DNA from: Euglena gracilis
Lineage: Eukaryota > Euglenida > Euglenophyceae > Euglenales
Length of the DNA stretch: 64,000 nt
Assembly: GCA_039621445.1 (NCBI GenBank)
Contig: CP154956.1
Span: forward strand, 44,745,291 to 44,809,290
Direction: 5' to 3'
The notes under the pieces were generated by a model. The model ran no database searches. It saw only the letters and a list, made by a program, of their open reading frames with translations, and was not told the origin of the DNA. This document shows positions 1-15,000 of this stretch, in pieces. Within the stretch, counting starts at the first letter, position 1; every line of letters begins with the position of its first letter. Both the position numbers and the translations under genes were made by a program.

Positions 1-47
<47 letters not shown>

Positions 48-48
48 T
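1..48. repeat. (CA)n microsatellite
   Basis: Nearly pure CA repeat at the window edge, downstream (minus strand) of the unit 9 exon B donor. Confidence 0.95.
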
Positions 49-3000
49 GAAGCAACAGAAAACCACATATCCATCCCACACTCCACACCTGCCTGGGCCA
101 GCAGCGTGCCGTGCCACAGGATCCGCGCCATCTCGAGCTCCGCTCGCCTGGACCGTTCCTGCACACAACAAAGTCATACCACACCACGGCACCACCACCC
201 CTCCTTGGGCTGGAGGGCTGGGGAGCGCAGGGCACATGAGAGCAGCTGCCTGCCCCTCTCCCTCCCCAGTGGCCAAAACAGACCACCCCCACACACCTCA
301 CGGCACGTCCGCTCCTCGCCCTCCAGCCACCGGCGCACGGCCGCCTCCTGCAGCCCAAAGCCCCTCGTCCGCTGCTCACTCGCTGCCCGCTGCGCCTCCT
401 GGACCACCGCCTCCCACTGCGACGACGCGGGCAACGGAGGCAACCGTCATCACGCCACGCTGGGCACGGCGCTGGGGGCCGCAGGGTCTCCAGTGTCCCG
501 GTCCCAACCCCAGGGCCCCACCACTGAAGTGACCTGACCCCAAAGGCGCCAGAAAAATTTTTGGCCTTTTTTTTTCCATGTTTTTGGTCAAATTTCCTTT
601 GGATTCCAGAGTGGCCGACCCCCCCAGGGGGGTAGTGACTGACTGGTTTCCCGGGGAAAAAATGACCGACTGGTTTTTCGAAGAGTGGAGTGACCCCCCT
701 CCCCCCCCCCGGGCCGGGAAAAAATTCTGGCCCGAACCCCCCCCCAGGGGAGGGGGTCCGGACCAAAAACCAGTCAGTCACTCCGAAAAAAACAGTCACC
801 CACCCGAGGGGGGGGGTCGGCCAGTGCTTAAGCAACTGTCTGCTATTGACACCATTGACACCATTGGCCATTTGCTCTTCTTGCATCGCACAGCCACAAG
901 AGCCAGAGATTGGGAGCAGGGTATAATGTATGCCATATACATAATTATCAAATAAGAAAGAAATAAGAAAGATTATAAAAAGTTTCTAAAAAATAATATT
1001 ATAAAATGATTCTAATTTATAAACACGTAAAAAATCAATATTAATAAACCCCCGTCCCACCCATAACCCCCCCCCATTCTATAACCACCCCCCATCCTAA
1101 CCCCCCCCCCTCCTGGGACCAACCCCCCCCCCTCAATATAGGGCAAACAAAGACAAAACAAAGGGGGACCTATAACCCACCCCCCACCTATAACACCCCC
1201 TCTGGGGGCCGACCATCGAACCGGATCCTATAACCCCCGGGGGGTTATAGGTGGGGAGGGGGGTTTAGTAAATTAATAAGTTTTACAAATAATGATAAAA
1301 ATTCTGAAATAAAATTTAAATAAGCAAACGATAAAACGTGTAACTCCCCCTAATAACACCACTCTCCTAAATTATTAAACCCCCTGGGGACCAACTCCCA
1401 GGATGCCCTCGCACTGCAAGAAAGGGAAACAAACAAAATTTGGTCAGAATATGAATATACATATAAATAGATGCATCAAAAAATGCATCCACTGAGGAAA
1501 CAAAAAAATTCACACAATGCAAAAGGATGGCCAAGGGGCCTTACTGACCCCGGTGAGGGGGATTTTTACTCTACCAAAAAACCAATGAGAGAGTTCAGCT
1601 GAATAACTTATAGGAGGAAGTAGGCAGCTTGCTGAAACAAAACATTCAAGGCCAGACGCAACATAAACATGTCTATGTGAAGGCACCAGAGCAAAAGATG
1701 GCCATCCCGCTGTGCCTGGTAGATTGACAGTGCAAACATCTCCCTCTGGAAATGATGATTGGTGATGGAAATGGTGATTAACTCCTGCACCTCCGCACTG
1801 CCCCGGCACACACCTCCTGCTGCTGCGGCACTGCGATGCGGCAGCGGCCGCCCATCTCCTCCCACTCAACCGCCCACAGCGAGAGGCACGCCACAGACTC
1901 CTTCCCCACCGCCTCGCGCTGCCGCGTCTCCTCCACCACCAGCCCTGCAACGCCGCAGGAGGTGGTGGATGCGCTCCTCAGCCACAAATGAAAGTCACCA
2001 AACAATACCCTCCCCCACCCCTACGCCCCCCCAGCAAATACACACGCGCGCGCACACACACAAACACCTGCCCATCCGAAATCGCCCACACACCCCAGTC
2101 ACATCCCGCCCCTTGCATCCCATACTCCTCACCTGCCTGGGCCAGCAGCGTGCCGTGCCACAGGATCCGCGCCATCTCGAGCTCCGCCCGCCTGGACCAT
2201 TCCTGCACACAACAAACCGATACCGGGTGGATCTGACTGAGAAGAATTGCCGACAGGAAAAAAATATTGGACGGATCCTCAAATGCCGGGAAAAATTCTG
2301 GACGCCCGCTTAACAATGGCCAGGAAAATTCTGGACGGAAAATTCTCGTGAACCCATTTTTAATGAAAATACAAGAGAACTTACACCAAATCCCGATGTT
2401 TCAACAAATTCAAACTTCAAAAAATTGACAAAATACTAAACCCCAAAACAACGCAAAAAAAAAACGCATTCTTTCATTTTGAATGATCACTGCATTCTAA
2501 ACAAGTGATATGGAACATAAATGTACTCCACATATTGGTGCAGAGTGCCAAAATTTGCCGGGAAAAATCCCGGAAGATCCTCAAAATGGAGGGGAAAATC
2601 CTGGACAAAATCTCGTCCGGAATTTTTACCACAACAATTTTCCCCGTTCAAATTTCCCCAGCCCGGATGGCAGTACTCCCCTGCGGCACCACCACCCCTC
2701 CTTGGGCTGGAGGGCTGGGGGTGCAGGGCACATGAGAGCAGCTGCCTGCCCCTCCCTCCCCAGCGGCCGAAACAGACCGCCCCCCCACACCTCACGGCAC
2801 GTCCGCTCCTCGCCCTCCAGCCACCGGCGCACGGCCGCCTCCTGCAGCTCAAAGCCCCTCGTCCGCTGCTCACTCACTGCCCGCTGCGCCTCCTGGGCCA
2901 CCGCCTCCCACTGCGACGACGCGGGCAACGGAGGCAGTGGAGGAGGGGCAGGCACTCCGCCTCAGCCCTCCCACCGGTGAGCCAGGGGCGGGACAGCTGA

Positions 3001-6000
3001 GAGTCATCAGCATCAGCCATCAGCACCTGACGCACAGAAAACGTTCCCGTAAGTATCCCAAAGCCATTGCAGGGGCTCTCAGCCATCCATCCACTCTTTG
3101 TATGACCATTCTGCCGGAGGAAGGAATTGGTTGCCTATTAAGAGGGGTGAATGTCTCCAGTGAAGCACTTCACCTGCCTATTCCCTTGCCTCTGCCCTCC
3201 AGCCTCCTTCCCCCCTTTGTTGGCCATCCTCTAATGGCAGGTCAGACCGAGCTAACAAATACACAAAGTTGCTCATCAACATGTGTGGCACAAGAGTCTT
3301 TTGGTAAATAGCACATCTGCCATCTCAAAAAAAAACATCTCTTTACTGGAAAAACCATTGTAAAATGGAACAGGGGCGTCACTCGATAAATCCAAAGATT
3401 GGAGATGGTTGAAGAAAATGAAGTTTTCCCTGAATACATCATCAAAATTTGATAATGCACAAAATGACAGTGGCGGGCACGAATATGAAGCCAAAAATGA
3501 ATATATTATGTATTTTTATTTATTTGCAGTTGGAATGAAGTTTTATTTTTGGCAAACAGTGAATTCATAATTCCAAAAGAATGGTCAAAATAGACTTCTG
3601 GTAATATTTGTCTTGATTTTTCCTTTCGAAATGAAACCCCAAAATTGACAATGTTACATAACCCCAAATTTTGTGTGTGAAATTTAATTTGGTGGTGATT
3701 CGGTTCCAAACAAATACCCCCAAATTAAATTTTCACACAAAATTAAACAAGAGGGAAACAACATGAATAATATCAAAACAATAATGAACAATAATAAAAA
3801 AAACTCACATAATGCCGATTTTGGCCAACATCCGCTGCGATGTCTGACTTTTCTGAGGTGTCGCATTGGAAGAATTGGCCGGCAGCACCTCTGACAAACG
3901 ACTGAAGCCTCTGAGTCTTAACTCGAAAATCTGACCAAAGCCACCATGTGTTTCCTCTGCTCCCACTTCGATAACTTCCTTCTTTGGTGGGGGGGGGGGT
4001 TCTATTCTACACTTCAGTTGAAATCAGAGGTTTGCTCAGGACCGGGGGGATCCCACGGGCCGGCTGGAGAAGGTGTTGGCAGGAAAGGTGCTGGCTGGAC
4101 CTCTCACCCTCCAGGAGGAGGGTGGGGGGTCCAGGAGGGGGGGGGGTTCAGCCGGCTGACAGATGGACCCAGCTGGTGCCTAAAAAAGAGGGGGGAAAAT
4201 ACAGGTGGGTTGGGATTTTTTTCGCCAAAATTTTCAGGTGAACCCCCCCAAAAACCCAAACTGCATTTTTGGCCATTCTTGACCGCATTAACCAAAACCC
4301 TTTTTTTTTTTTGAAAAGGTGGTGTTTTGTTAATGCGGTCCAAAATGGCCAAAAATGGTGTTTTGCACCAAAAAGTTTTCGGTTCTGCCCAGATTTGCTG
4401 GGGAAACTTTGTTTCAGAGGACCGGGGGGGGTTGGGCTGGGAGCTGCTGGCTGGCTGATATATACAGCGAATAACATTAACCCCCCCAAATATAAACCCT
4501 CCCTCTCCTCTGGGGATACGCCGACAGGGGCTGTGTGAGCGGTGCGAGACAGAAAGAATCCAGATACTTTCATCATTTCGTGACAGTTTGGCTCTGATTC
4601 TTACATCTTTTGTCCAAAAAATGTTGTTCGGCTGGAATTTTGCCTAAAAATCGTGAAAATATATCAAAGTGGAGGCAAAATTGTATCTGCTCTTGGTCGC
4701 GGAAGTTTGATTTTCCTGACCAAATGTGAACCCCCAAAATATAAAATCCCCATCAGGGTCTTGAAATTTCCACCCAAATATAAAACGGGGGGGGGGGCAT
4801 ATTTGGGGGGGTTACAGAAAATATATGGTTTCAGTCTACATATGGAAGATATCAACAATGAATGCACGCAACCACGCAAACTGTGACTGCGAAGAACAAA
4901 AATTGGTAAATATCAGCAAAATGGTTGGATCAGCACAAAATGAATGGTATTTTAAAAAAAATAGTAATCCATGAAATACAGATCATACTGAAGAAACTGG
5001 AGTCATTTCCCAGCAGAACTGGAAAAATCAATGGAAAAAGAAAAAAAACGACACGATACAATCTTTGTCAATTTCCAAAACACACATAGAAATATAAAAC
5101 ACGCATAAATGCATTTGCGCCCCCCCCTGCCAGTATGGACCTAAACCCAACAATGCTCAAGATCCCTGGGCGATTGAAACCCATTTACACCACAGGCAAA
5201 AATGGCATGGGAGACTGATCTCGCAGTGCATGCCTCCGGAAGTTGGCAAACCCCCACACAGTCACAGACACCTCCACGCTGCCCAGCACACACCTCCTGC
5301 TGCTGTGGCGCTGCGATGCGGCAGCGGCCTCCCATCTCCTCCCACTCCACCGCCCACAGCGAGAGGCGTGCCACAGACTCCCTCCCCACCGCCTCGCGCT
5401 GCCGCGTCTCCTCCACCACCAGCCCTGCAACGTGCAGCCGCGTCGCAGGGAGTTGGGGGCTGCCCTGCAAACCAGGCTGAATTTGACCAACCCCGGAGGG
5501 GAGGGGGGTCTCGGGGTGCCCGAGAGTACCTGGGCAGGCAGGCACCCCCCCGGGGGTAAACTTTAGCCTGCTGCAAATCCAAAAATGCCCACACAGTGCA
5601 CAAGCGAAAGGGAAAACAAACCCCGAAGAGAACCCCGGGCGGCTTCTATTCAGGGGGGGGGATCAGCCCCAGGGGATGAATGCATTTGGATCACTGCATG
5701 TGAGGACAAATCTTGTCTGGTCGGCGTTGGCATTTCTTGCAAGGAGCAAAACTTTCCACATATTTGTTTCACATTTGGGTTTGCAAAACACTTTCTGGGT
5801 TTTGGGGCTGTCATCAGGCTGCCAACGTTCTGCTCTGGTTTTCTGGGACTGGGGGCTGTGCTCTGGGATTGTGCTCGGTTTCTTTTTTGGCTGTGGTTTT
5901 GCCGGCCTGTAGCAGTTTTTGGGCTGAACCATGGGTTGCTTATTCAGTTAGTTTCTGGGTGTCATTTCTCGAGATATGGTTTGGCCCTGAAAATATAACT

Positions 6001-9000
6001 TTTTGTTAAAATTTCAGCACCTTCCTCAAAAAAAATCGCTTCCGTTTGCATCAGGGGTTTTCTTAAGGGACCCCCTGCCGGAGGGGCTCCCACGGGCTGG
6101 CTGGGAAAGGATGCTGGTTGGAAAAAAAAAAGGTGCTCGCCTGGACCCCCCTGGGGGGTCCACAGCCCAGCTGGGAGGTGCTGGCTGAAAAAAAAAGTGC
6201 TGGCTGGCTGGACCCCTCCCAGGGGGGCAGGGTCCCCTCCAGCTTAAGAAATATATATCATGTATATAAGATACAGCATGAGGGGGAGGAGTTCTGCATT
6301 GAGGCCTCTCAAAGCTGATATGATCTGGCAGAAAAAGCACGCCTCTCTGTTGTGTGGTGCACAATTGTTGGGTTTACACCTGAGCATGAGCACAAGAGCA
6401 AAATGAATGCCCCACCACACACCCCAATCACAGAAGCGCACAGACTCCACCCCTTGCGTCCCACACTCCACACCTGCCTGGGCCAGCAGCGTGCCGTGCC
6501 ACAGGATCCGCGCCATCTCGAGCTCCGCCCGCCTGGACCGTTCCTGCACACAACAAAGTCATACCACACCACGGCACCACCACCCCTCCTTGGGCTGGAG
6601 GGCTGGGGGTGCAGGGCACATGAGAGCAGCTGCCTGCCCCTCCCTCCCCAGTGGCCAAAACAGACCGCCCCCACACACCTCACGGCACGTCCGCTCCTCG
6701 CCCTCCAGCCATCGACGCATGGCCGCCTCCTGCAGCTCAAAGCCCCTCGTCCGCTGCTCGCTCGCTGCCCGCTGCGCCTCCTGGGCCACCGCCTCCCACT
6801 GCGACGATGCGGGCAGCAGAGGCAGCGGAGGAGGGGCAGGCACTCCGCCTCTGCCCTCCCACCGGTGAGCCAGGGGTGGGTCAGCTGAGAGTCATCAGCA
6901 TCTCAGCTATCAGCACCTGACGCACAGAAAACGTTGCTCATCACGTTCCCGTAAGTATCCCAAAGCTATTGCAGGGGGTCTCAGCCATCCGCCCACACTT
7001 TCTGGAAGGGGGAACAGTCTCCATTGAAGCACCTCACCTGCCTATGTCCCTCCTTCTACCCACGGTGAGAGGCCATGGCAGGGTTGATGTTGTTTTCCTG
7101 TTGGGTCTGGCAAACCACGACCCAACCAAACTTTGTTTCGACGCCAATGTGTTCAACTTGTTCAGCAAGGGCCGACTGCTGCCAGATGTGGCCAGCTGTG
7201 GCCCAACCAAACTGCAACCGATGACCATAAAAAAAATAAAAAAAACATCAAAAAAAAACAGGGTTCAGAGTAATTATTCTACAGGGTGGACAAAAATTAC
7301 AATAAAAGATACTTTGGCATTTTTTTCCTTTCTGAAAAATGATTTTGGTAAGATGTACTATTAAACTGCTTCTGAACACTTTTTGCCATGTTTCGACCTG
7401 CTTTCATTCAGAAATCTGAACAAATTCTGGCTATTTTGCTTCAAAATAACATGAGGGTCACTTTGCCAGCATTTTTTTGCATTTTTTTGTCATGTTGTGG
7501 CATATTGGACCATGTCCAGCCATTTTGGGTCAATCTCTTTGGGTCACTCAAAGCGGACGTGTTTCCAGGAGGACAAAAATGACGAAAAATGACAACTTGC
7601 TTTGGTGGTTGATCTGCTGTTAAGTTTTGGCTGGCATTATCATCATTCGCTTTGTTGTTTTCAATTTGGAGATTTACCGGGATAAAATTTCATTTTCTCC
7701 AGCCATATACAATATATGTTCTGTTCTGTTCTGTTCTGGAATTTTTGACTTCTCCCCCCATTTTCTAATTTTTCCCCTGACCATTTACTTCAATTACCAT
7801 TTCACCATTTCACCATTCTATTCTACCATCTTAAGTGAAGCCGTTATGTTTTGTGATGGCGAATGTGTGATTTATCAAATAAGGATATTGGGTGAATATA
7901 AGTCATTTGCCACTGTTTCTCTGGCTCTTGTGGCTAATGCATGATGAGCAACCATGTGCATCAGGTGCTGACAAATGATGTTATGCCCATTCTGACCTGG
8001 CATTGAAGAAGGATGGCAGGAGACCGGGGGGAGGGGTGGGTAGGGGTGGGCTGGGCATTCACAGGAGGTGTTGGGTGGCTGTTGAGGCGGCTGCAGTCGG
8101 CCACAATCAACCAAAACAAATCCGAAGCACCAATCTTATGGTTTGGTTAGGCTGCGGCATCCTGTGTGTACATGGCCCACATCTTCGATTTTGCGATCCT
8201 GAAACCGTTTTGGTTTGACCCAACCACTGATTCGAACCCGAACCCCAACCATCTGCCACAATAGATAAATTGGCCCTGACGTTTCCCAAAGAGCTGCCCA
8301 ACTTGGGCTAGTAAACATTTGGCGACCTCGCTCGACGCTTTTTGTGCCTTGCTCGGGTCTGCCCATGTTTTTCACCCTAGTTGGGTTGCTCTTTAGGTTC
8401 GCCAATCTGTAGAGCCAATCAAGCTTCTGGTCAAGGGTTTGCAGTTCCCCCCCCCTGGGGGGTTCAACTGTAGCAAATCCAAATTTGGCTAATGGAAAAC
8501 CTAATGGACCCTCCCCCCCCCCCCCGGTCTGCTAGCCAGGCCAGCTGGTGGGAATTTTTTCCCCCAGTGACCGACTGGTGCCAAGCACCGGAAATATTTT
8601 GATACCCCAAAAAAATTGGCCAAATTTTGGGGGGTCAAATAATTTCCGGTGCTTGGCGCCGGTCACGGGGGGGGGGGGAATGCCATTTTTGCCCAATTTT
8701 TGGGATTTTTTAATTGAATTTTTGAAAATGCACCAATAATGCACAGTGAGTGATTTGGGGGGGGGGGATGCGAAGAAGGATGTGATAAGGTGCAAGAGAG
8801 GAACTTTGTTTTACGCCATTTTCTCACTGCCACTCTATCAAATGCTGGTCGTTCAGTCCTCCTGCCCAATACAAGCTCCTTGGACATCGTTCTACAATGC
8901 AAATGCAATTCATCTGCTCCAAAGCTGTCACAAGCACCTAATCTTCTTTGATGGCCTCTTCTGTGGATATTTTGAATGTCCGAATGTTGGAATTCACAGG

Positions 9001-12000
9001 ACCAATGGGAGACCTGAGAATCAGATGACCAGTTCCACTTGAATGGGGTGGGGGTCCAATGCCCCCTCTCCATACAAGTGGGCCAAGAAGTGCTGTCTGT
9101 TTACCTTTCTGGAAAGCACTTTGTATGCAGACTGAGGGTCTGTATGTGCATTGTGAGCAACACATTTGTCCAATAATAACTGCATGCATCTGATTTATTT
9201 GCTTTGTGTTGCCTTTTTTCCTTTTGTAATGTTGTGGATTTTAGATAAAATCTGCCATCTTCTGCATCTGGGTTTTTGTTTCCACGCTTCTCAGTGCCAG
9301 CAAATGGGACTCCTGCTGCAGGTCAGACGAGGGACCCCCAACCCGGAGGGAGGCCCAACGATATGGCGGCCAAATTTACATATGACCAGAAAATAAAGAC
9401 CATCAAAAAATGTTATTAAAAACTGAAAACTGGAAGGGAAACACCTCTCTCACCCCAGTCATTGACAAACTGCACAGTCGCAAGCATGCCCACGCTGCCC
9501 CGGCACACACCTCCTGCTGCTGCGGCACTGCGATGCGGCAGCGGCCTCCCATCTCCTCCCACTCCACCGCCCACAGCGAGAGGCACGCCACAGACTCCCT
9601 CCCCACTGCCTCGCGCTGCTGCGTCTCCCGCACCACCAGCCCTGCAACGTGCAGCCACGTCGCAGGGAGTTGGGGGCTGCGCTCCGTCGGCCCAACCAGC
9701 GCCGCAGCCACAGATCCCGGCCATCAGATCATACAAACCTGAGGCCCTCCCCCCAAGGATTCTTTTTACCAACCCTGGGGAGAGGGGTGCCTTGTGCTGT
9801 GGGGTGCCTGCCCATAGCACAAGCAGGTACATCCCCGGGGGGGGGGAGTCGGTTTTGGGTCCCAACCCCTTCCAACCCAGGCGAATTTCCCTGGAAAATG
9901 GCCGAGACAATTTTCATTTGATGCCGGGCGGGTGTCCTACAGCACTGCCCACCTCGTAACCCGACCCTCCCAGAGGGAAAGTGCCCCACCCGCTCAGAGC
10001 ATCCACCCCCCCCCAGGGGTGGGTGTGAAAAAGGAAGTTCGCACTTCACCCCTACTCCCCCCCAACACACAAACACGTGCCCACCAAAAAGCACACACAC
10101 CAGTCACAGAAGCACAGAAGCGCACAGACTCCACCCCTTGCGTCCCACACTCCTCACCTGCCTGGGCCAGCAGCGTGCCGTGCCACAGGATCCGCGCCAT
10201 CTCGAGCTCCGCCCGCCTGGACCGTTCCTGCACACAACAAAGGCATGCCACACCACGGCACCTCCACCCCTCCTTGGGCTGGAGGGCTGGGGGGTGCAGG
10301 GCACATGAGAGCACCTGCCTGCCCCTCCCTCCCCAGTGGCCGAAACAGACCGCCCCCCCACACCTCACGGCACGTCCGCTCCTCGCCCTCCAGCCACCGG
10401 CGCACGGCCGCCTCCTGCAGCTCAAAGCCCCTCGTCTGCTGCTCACTCGCTGCCCGCTGCGCCTCCTGGGCCACTGCCTCCCACTGCGACGACATACGCG
10501 AGCTCTCGCATATTTCAACCTGTCTCACCAATTTTAATCCACCCCTGAGCCAAAGTTTTTTTTTTTAGACCGGGGAGGGGGGGTCCCCCCACCCACCCCC
10601 TGGGGGTAGTAAGTGCCCCCCTCCCCCCGGGGAGCCACTTACTTTTCCCCGAAAATGGCCAAAAAAAACACAAAAAATGCTTAAAAAAAGCACATTCTTC
10701 AGAAATTTTTGGCGCCTTTGGCGCTGAAATGTTTATCCCACTACCCCCTGGGGAGGGGGGGACTCGGTGGGACCCACCCACCCTGCCCACTAAAAAACCC
10801 TGCCCCGAGCCTTTCTGGTATATCGTTTGTTACGAGGGCATTTTATCTTTTTCTCACCCAATCTCCAAAACACTTCAGCAGCACAACAATAGCTCAAAGC
10901 GCACAAGGCCTGCAACGTGGTCGTCTCCTCATATCAAATAAAAAAAATTCACATACCCCAACACAACACGCGTTTGTTCAAGGGCCAATGTGAGGCAGTT
11001 TGTTCAAGGGCCAATGTGATGGCAGTAGGCTGGGCCATATGCTCTCCCAAAGATTAGCCCCCACAGCCGACATTAGGGCACATTGAGGGAGACACCGATG
11101 AGAGGTCCCTCTCTCAGGATATATCGGACAACTACCTCAAATTGTGCCAGTGTACCCACCAGATGGGCATCCTCCAATTCCATGCTTGCCATCCCACCAG
11201 CTCCCCCACCATTTCCACCCGACTCTGAATTGTAATAATGCAGGCTGCAGTCCAAAGGCACCCAAAATTAGCTGAAACATCCCCAATGCATTTCCGGCAA
11301 AACCCAGTTTGCAGCCGTGTTGGACTGACCATGGCGCACCACCGGCGCACCAATCCCCAGGGGGAGGAGCCTAGTATGTGTATTCTCTACCCCCCTCACC
11401 CCTTCCCTTACCATCCTTCAATGACAGGTCAGAGCGGGCATCACATCATTCACAGGGTTGCACATCACACATTGGGCAGCCACAAGAGCCAGAGAAACAG
11501 TGGCAGATGATTTATATTTGCACATCAGGGAGAGTCCTGCTGTGATATACTGCACATTTGTCCCGACGAAATTTCGGTTTGCTGTAACCTCTTTTATCAC
11601 AAATATGAATCCCTGTCCTTATTTGCAGCCCCACAGAGAGCAGATTTCAACCCCCAAGAGGAGAAATGCCCGAGGAGGCCTCTGGGATACCGATAGATCT
11701 TTGTCTGAAGCCGGAGAGTGAGGTGTTACAGACAACACTTGCCACGCGACAAGTTGAAAGTTAGATTTCAGAGTGCTTGAACCACCCCTCCACTGACTGG
11801 TTATCCAAAAAAATGACTGGCTGGTTTTTGGAAGAGCGGAACAGAACGACCTCCTGGGGGTTGACGAAAAAAAATGCATGGTCTGACAGTGTAGGTGGCT
11901 GAGAGGAGGCATCATACATTTTGCATGTGTTTCATAAGTTTCTTTTGTGCTTTCCAGCATGCAGTGAATATTATCCATTTTGCGATGAATGCATGTTATT

Positions 12001-15000
12001 TTTTATATTGGACTTAAATTTTAATATTGAACCCCAACCCAAACAACAGCGAAGCCTGCGACAGGTGAGGTCATCAAGTGGATCGAGGGCTGATAACAGA
12101 TCCAGCACAGATGGTTTGCATTATTGTGAGATTCACATCCAAAGGAATTCGTGTTGGTGAAGAGCTGACCAACCTCATCACTTACATGGCGGGGTTGACG
12201 CGAGACCACATGACCAGGGCGGTCCTTAAGCAAAAAAGAAAAATCTTGTCCCCATACACTTCAACAAAAATACAAAAAAACGGTATTTTGGCTGGGGAAG
12301 ATTTTTTGAATTTTTTTTTGAAAAATGAACCCAAAATACATGGTTTTTTGATGGAAAATCACATTTTTTCCCAAAAAATGTACAAAATTTTAGAGTTGAA
12401 AATTGTTAGTTTTTAGGAAGGCGGTCACCAAAATGCCGGTCAAAAAAATGGGACAAATTTTGGAACATTCAAATTTTACTGACATTTTTTTCTTGGAAAT
12501 TTTTTGGATTTTCAGTGGCATTTTTTGCTTCAAAAACCTCTCAAAATCAAAAATTTTGAGAAATGTTGAAATTTTAGAAGGTGTGAAAAAAAATGGGGTT
12601 TGGGGGGGTTTTGGGCAACATTTTGGGCAACATTTTCACCAATTTCGGGAAAATGGGGGATTTGGGCTGAAAATATTTGAAAATTTTTGAAAAATGAACC
12701 CGAAATACCAGGGGGGGGAAAAACTGCGGCTAGATAAAATTAGAACCGACAAATTGGAAGCCGAAAATTTTTGTGATTTTTTTGATGGAAAACCACATTT
12801 TTTTTCAAAAACAAATCTCAAAGATTTCAGGGTTAAATTGGGGAGTTTTAGGAGGGGGGTGGAAAATAACGAAGGTCAAAAAAAGTGGAACAAATTTTGG
12901 CACAGTCAAATTTTACTGACAAATTTTTTTGGATTTTCAATGGCATTTTTTTGCTTCAAAAACCTCTCAAAATCAAAATTTTGAGAAAACGTTGATTTTT
13001 TGAAAGGTGTGAAAATGGGGGTTTGAGGGAGTTTTCCTTGCGAAATGGCTATTTTTTGAGGAAAAAATCCTAAAATAATTTTTTGGTCATCAAAAGATGA
13101 CGTTTTTAGTTTTTCCAGACCTTTTTTTTGTTGTGTTTTTTTATTTATTTAAAAAAACATGTTTTTTAAAAAAAAACAAGTTTTTTTTTAAAAAAGAAAA
13201 AGTTTTTTTTAAAAAAAAAAATTTTCTTTAAAAAATAAACTTTTTTTAAAAAAAAATGTTTTTAAAAAAAACCTTTTTTTTAAAAAATCAAGGTTTTTTT
13301 TTTTTAAAAAAAATGTTTTTTTAAAGACAAAGCAGTCAACCTTGGCAAGCACCAATGGTCAAGCCCCAAAATTACCCCATTTTAGGCCATTTTAGGCCAT
13401 TTTAGGCCATTTTAGGCATTTTAGGCCATTTTAGCTATGGGCGCCTGCATATGGGTCCCAAAATGGGTCAAAAAAAACACCCAGCGCCGAAGGTGCCGGA
13501 AATTTTTTTTCGGGTCCAAAGCTGCCCTGGGGGGGGGGGGCGGTCCTTAAGGGGCGGTCCTTAACTAAAAAAAAAAATCCCGTCCCTTATGGACCGCCCT
13601 GCACATGACCATGACCATGAAGGAGTGGAATAGAAAACCTTTGACTGGCAAAACAACAAACTTAATTAAAGGTAGTTATGGGACTCTCGCGTGGTCGCGG
13701 ATGCTGAAATAATTGAGGGTTTTGGCAACGCTCTACAGGTAGGCAGTTGGAACTCAAGCCCAAACCATTCTGGCCATGGCCACGGATATTAAAAACAAAT
13801 CACAGCGAATCCACCATAATAACGGAGCAAAAAAAACATGAGGACATTCCCTTTGCCCCAACAGAATAGAACTAAGCCCAACCATTCTCCATGGCCAGGA
13901 TATTGAAAACAAATCACAGCGAATCCCACCATACGTAACGGAGCAAGAGGACCATTCCCTTTACCCAACAGACTGGTCTGGCGAGATGTGTCTCCCTCCA
14001 TAAATAAACGACACCCGGTAGAGGCACGTCCACGCTGTCCCGGCACACACCTCCTGCTGCTGCGGCACTGCGATGCGGCAGCGGCCTCCCATCTCCTCCC
14101 ACTCCACCGCCCACAGCCAGAGGCACGCCACAGACTCCCTCCCCACTGCCTCACGTTGCCGTGTCTCCTCCACCACCAGCCCTGCAACGTGCAGTCATGC
14201 CGCAGGGAGTTGGGGGCTGCACACCATCGGCCCAACTGGCAGCCACATAAAACAATGGGAGCTGATCCGGCCCACCCTCCTTGTCACACACCCACATGCG
14301 CACACACTCACACTCACTCACATTCACCCTTGCTCTCTCACACACAAGCAATAGAAGCCAACACATAGCCCCCCAAATGTAACCCCCGTTTTCATGTGGG
14401 CGGGATTGAAGACCCTCAGGGGAGTTTTACATTCGGGAAACTCAAACTTCGCGACCAAAAGTGTACACGTTTCCAACACAATCTTGCACTCATTTGCTCA
14501 AACTCTATCAGTTTTCAGCAAAGTTCCAGCTGGGCACTGCATTTACCAAACCTGTTAAACTCATTGTCCAAACTGTCAAAAAATCATACATTTTCGGAAT
14601 TATTCCATCTCACGGATGGGAGGGGGGCATATTTGGTCACCAAATGTGCATGTATTGGATAAATATATAATATTCAGCAAAGCCCTCAAGGAGGTTTTCT
14701 TATTGGGGGGGTGGTATTCGGGGGGATTTAGGTCCCACCACTCCACACCTGCCTGGGCCAGCAGCGTGCCGTGCCACAGGATCCCTGCCATCTCGAGCTC
14801 CGCCCGCCTGGACCGTTCCTGCACACAACAAAGCCATACCCCACCGTGGCACCGCCACCCGTCCTTGGGACAAAGGGCTGGGGACAGGTTTCTTTTTACC
14901 AACCCCGGGGGGGCCTTGTGCTATGGGGTGCCTGCCCATAGCAGGCACCCCCCCCCGACCCTCCCCAGCGGCCAAAACAGACCGCCCCCCCCCCCCACAC

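Larger units (their letters stand above)
12215..13601. mobile_element. Non-autonomous hAT-like element, 1,387 bp, TSD CACATGAC
   Basis: Left end CAGGGCGGTCCTTAAG; right end CTTATGGACCGCCCTG, so the termini are inverted with one mismatch/indel. The 8-bp sequence CACATGAC flanks both sides exactly (12207-12214 and 13602-13609). CAGGG-type ends with an 8-bp target duplication are the hAT superfamily pattern. The interior has no transposase frame: AT-rich, with an internally repeated GATGGAAAA-CACATTTT cassette, an A/T-run block and a hairpin near 13480. It lies in the intron between unit 5 exon C and unit 6 exon A. Confidence 0.8.
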
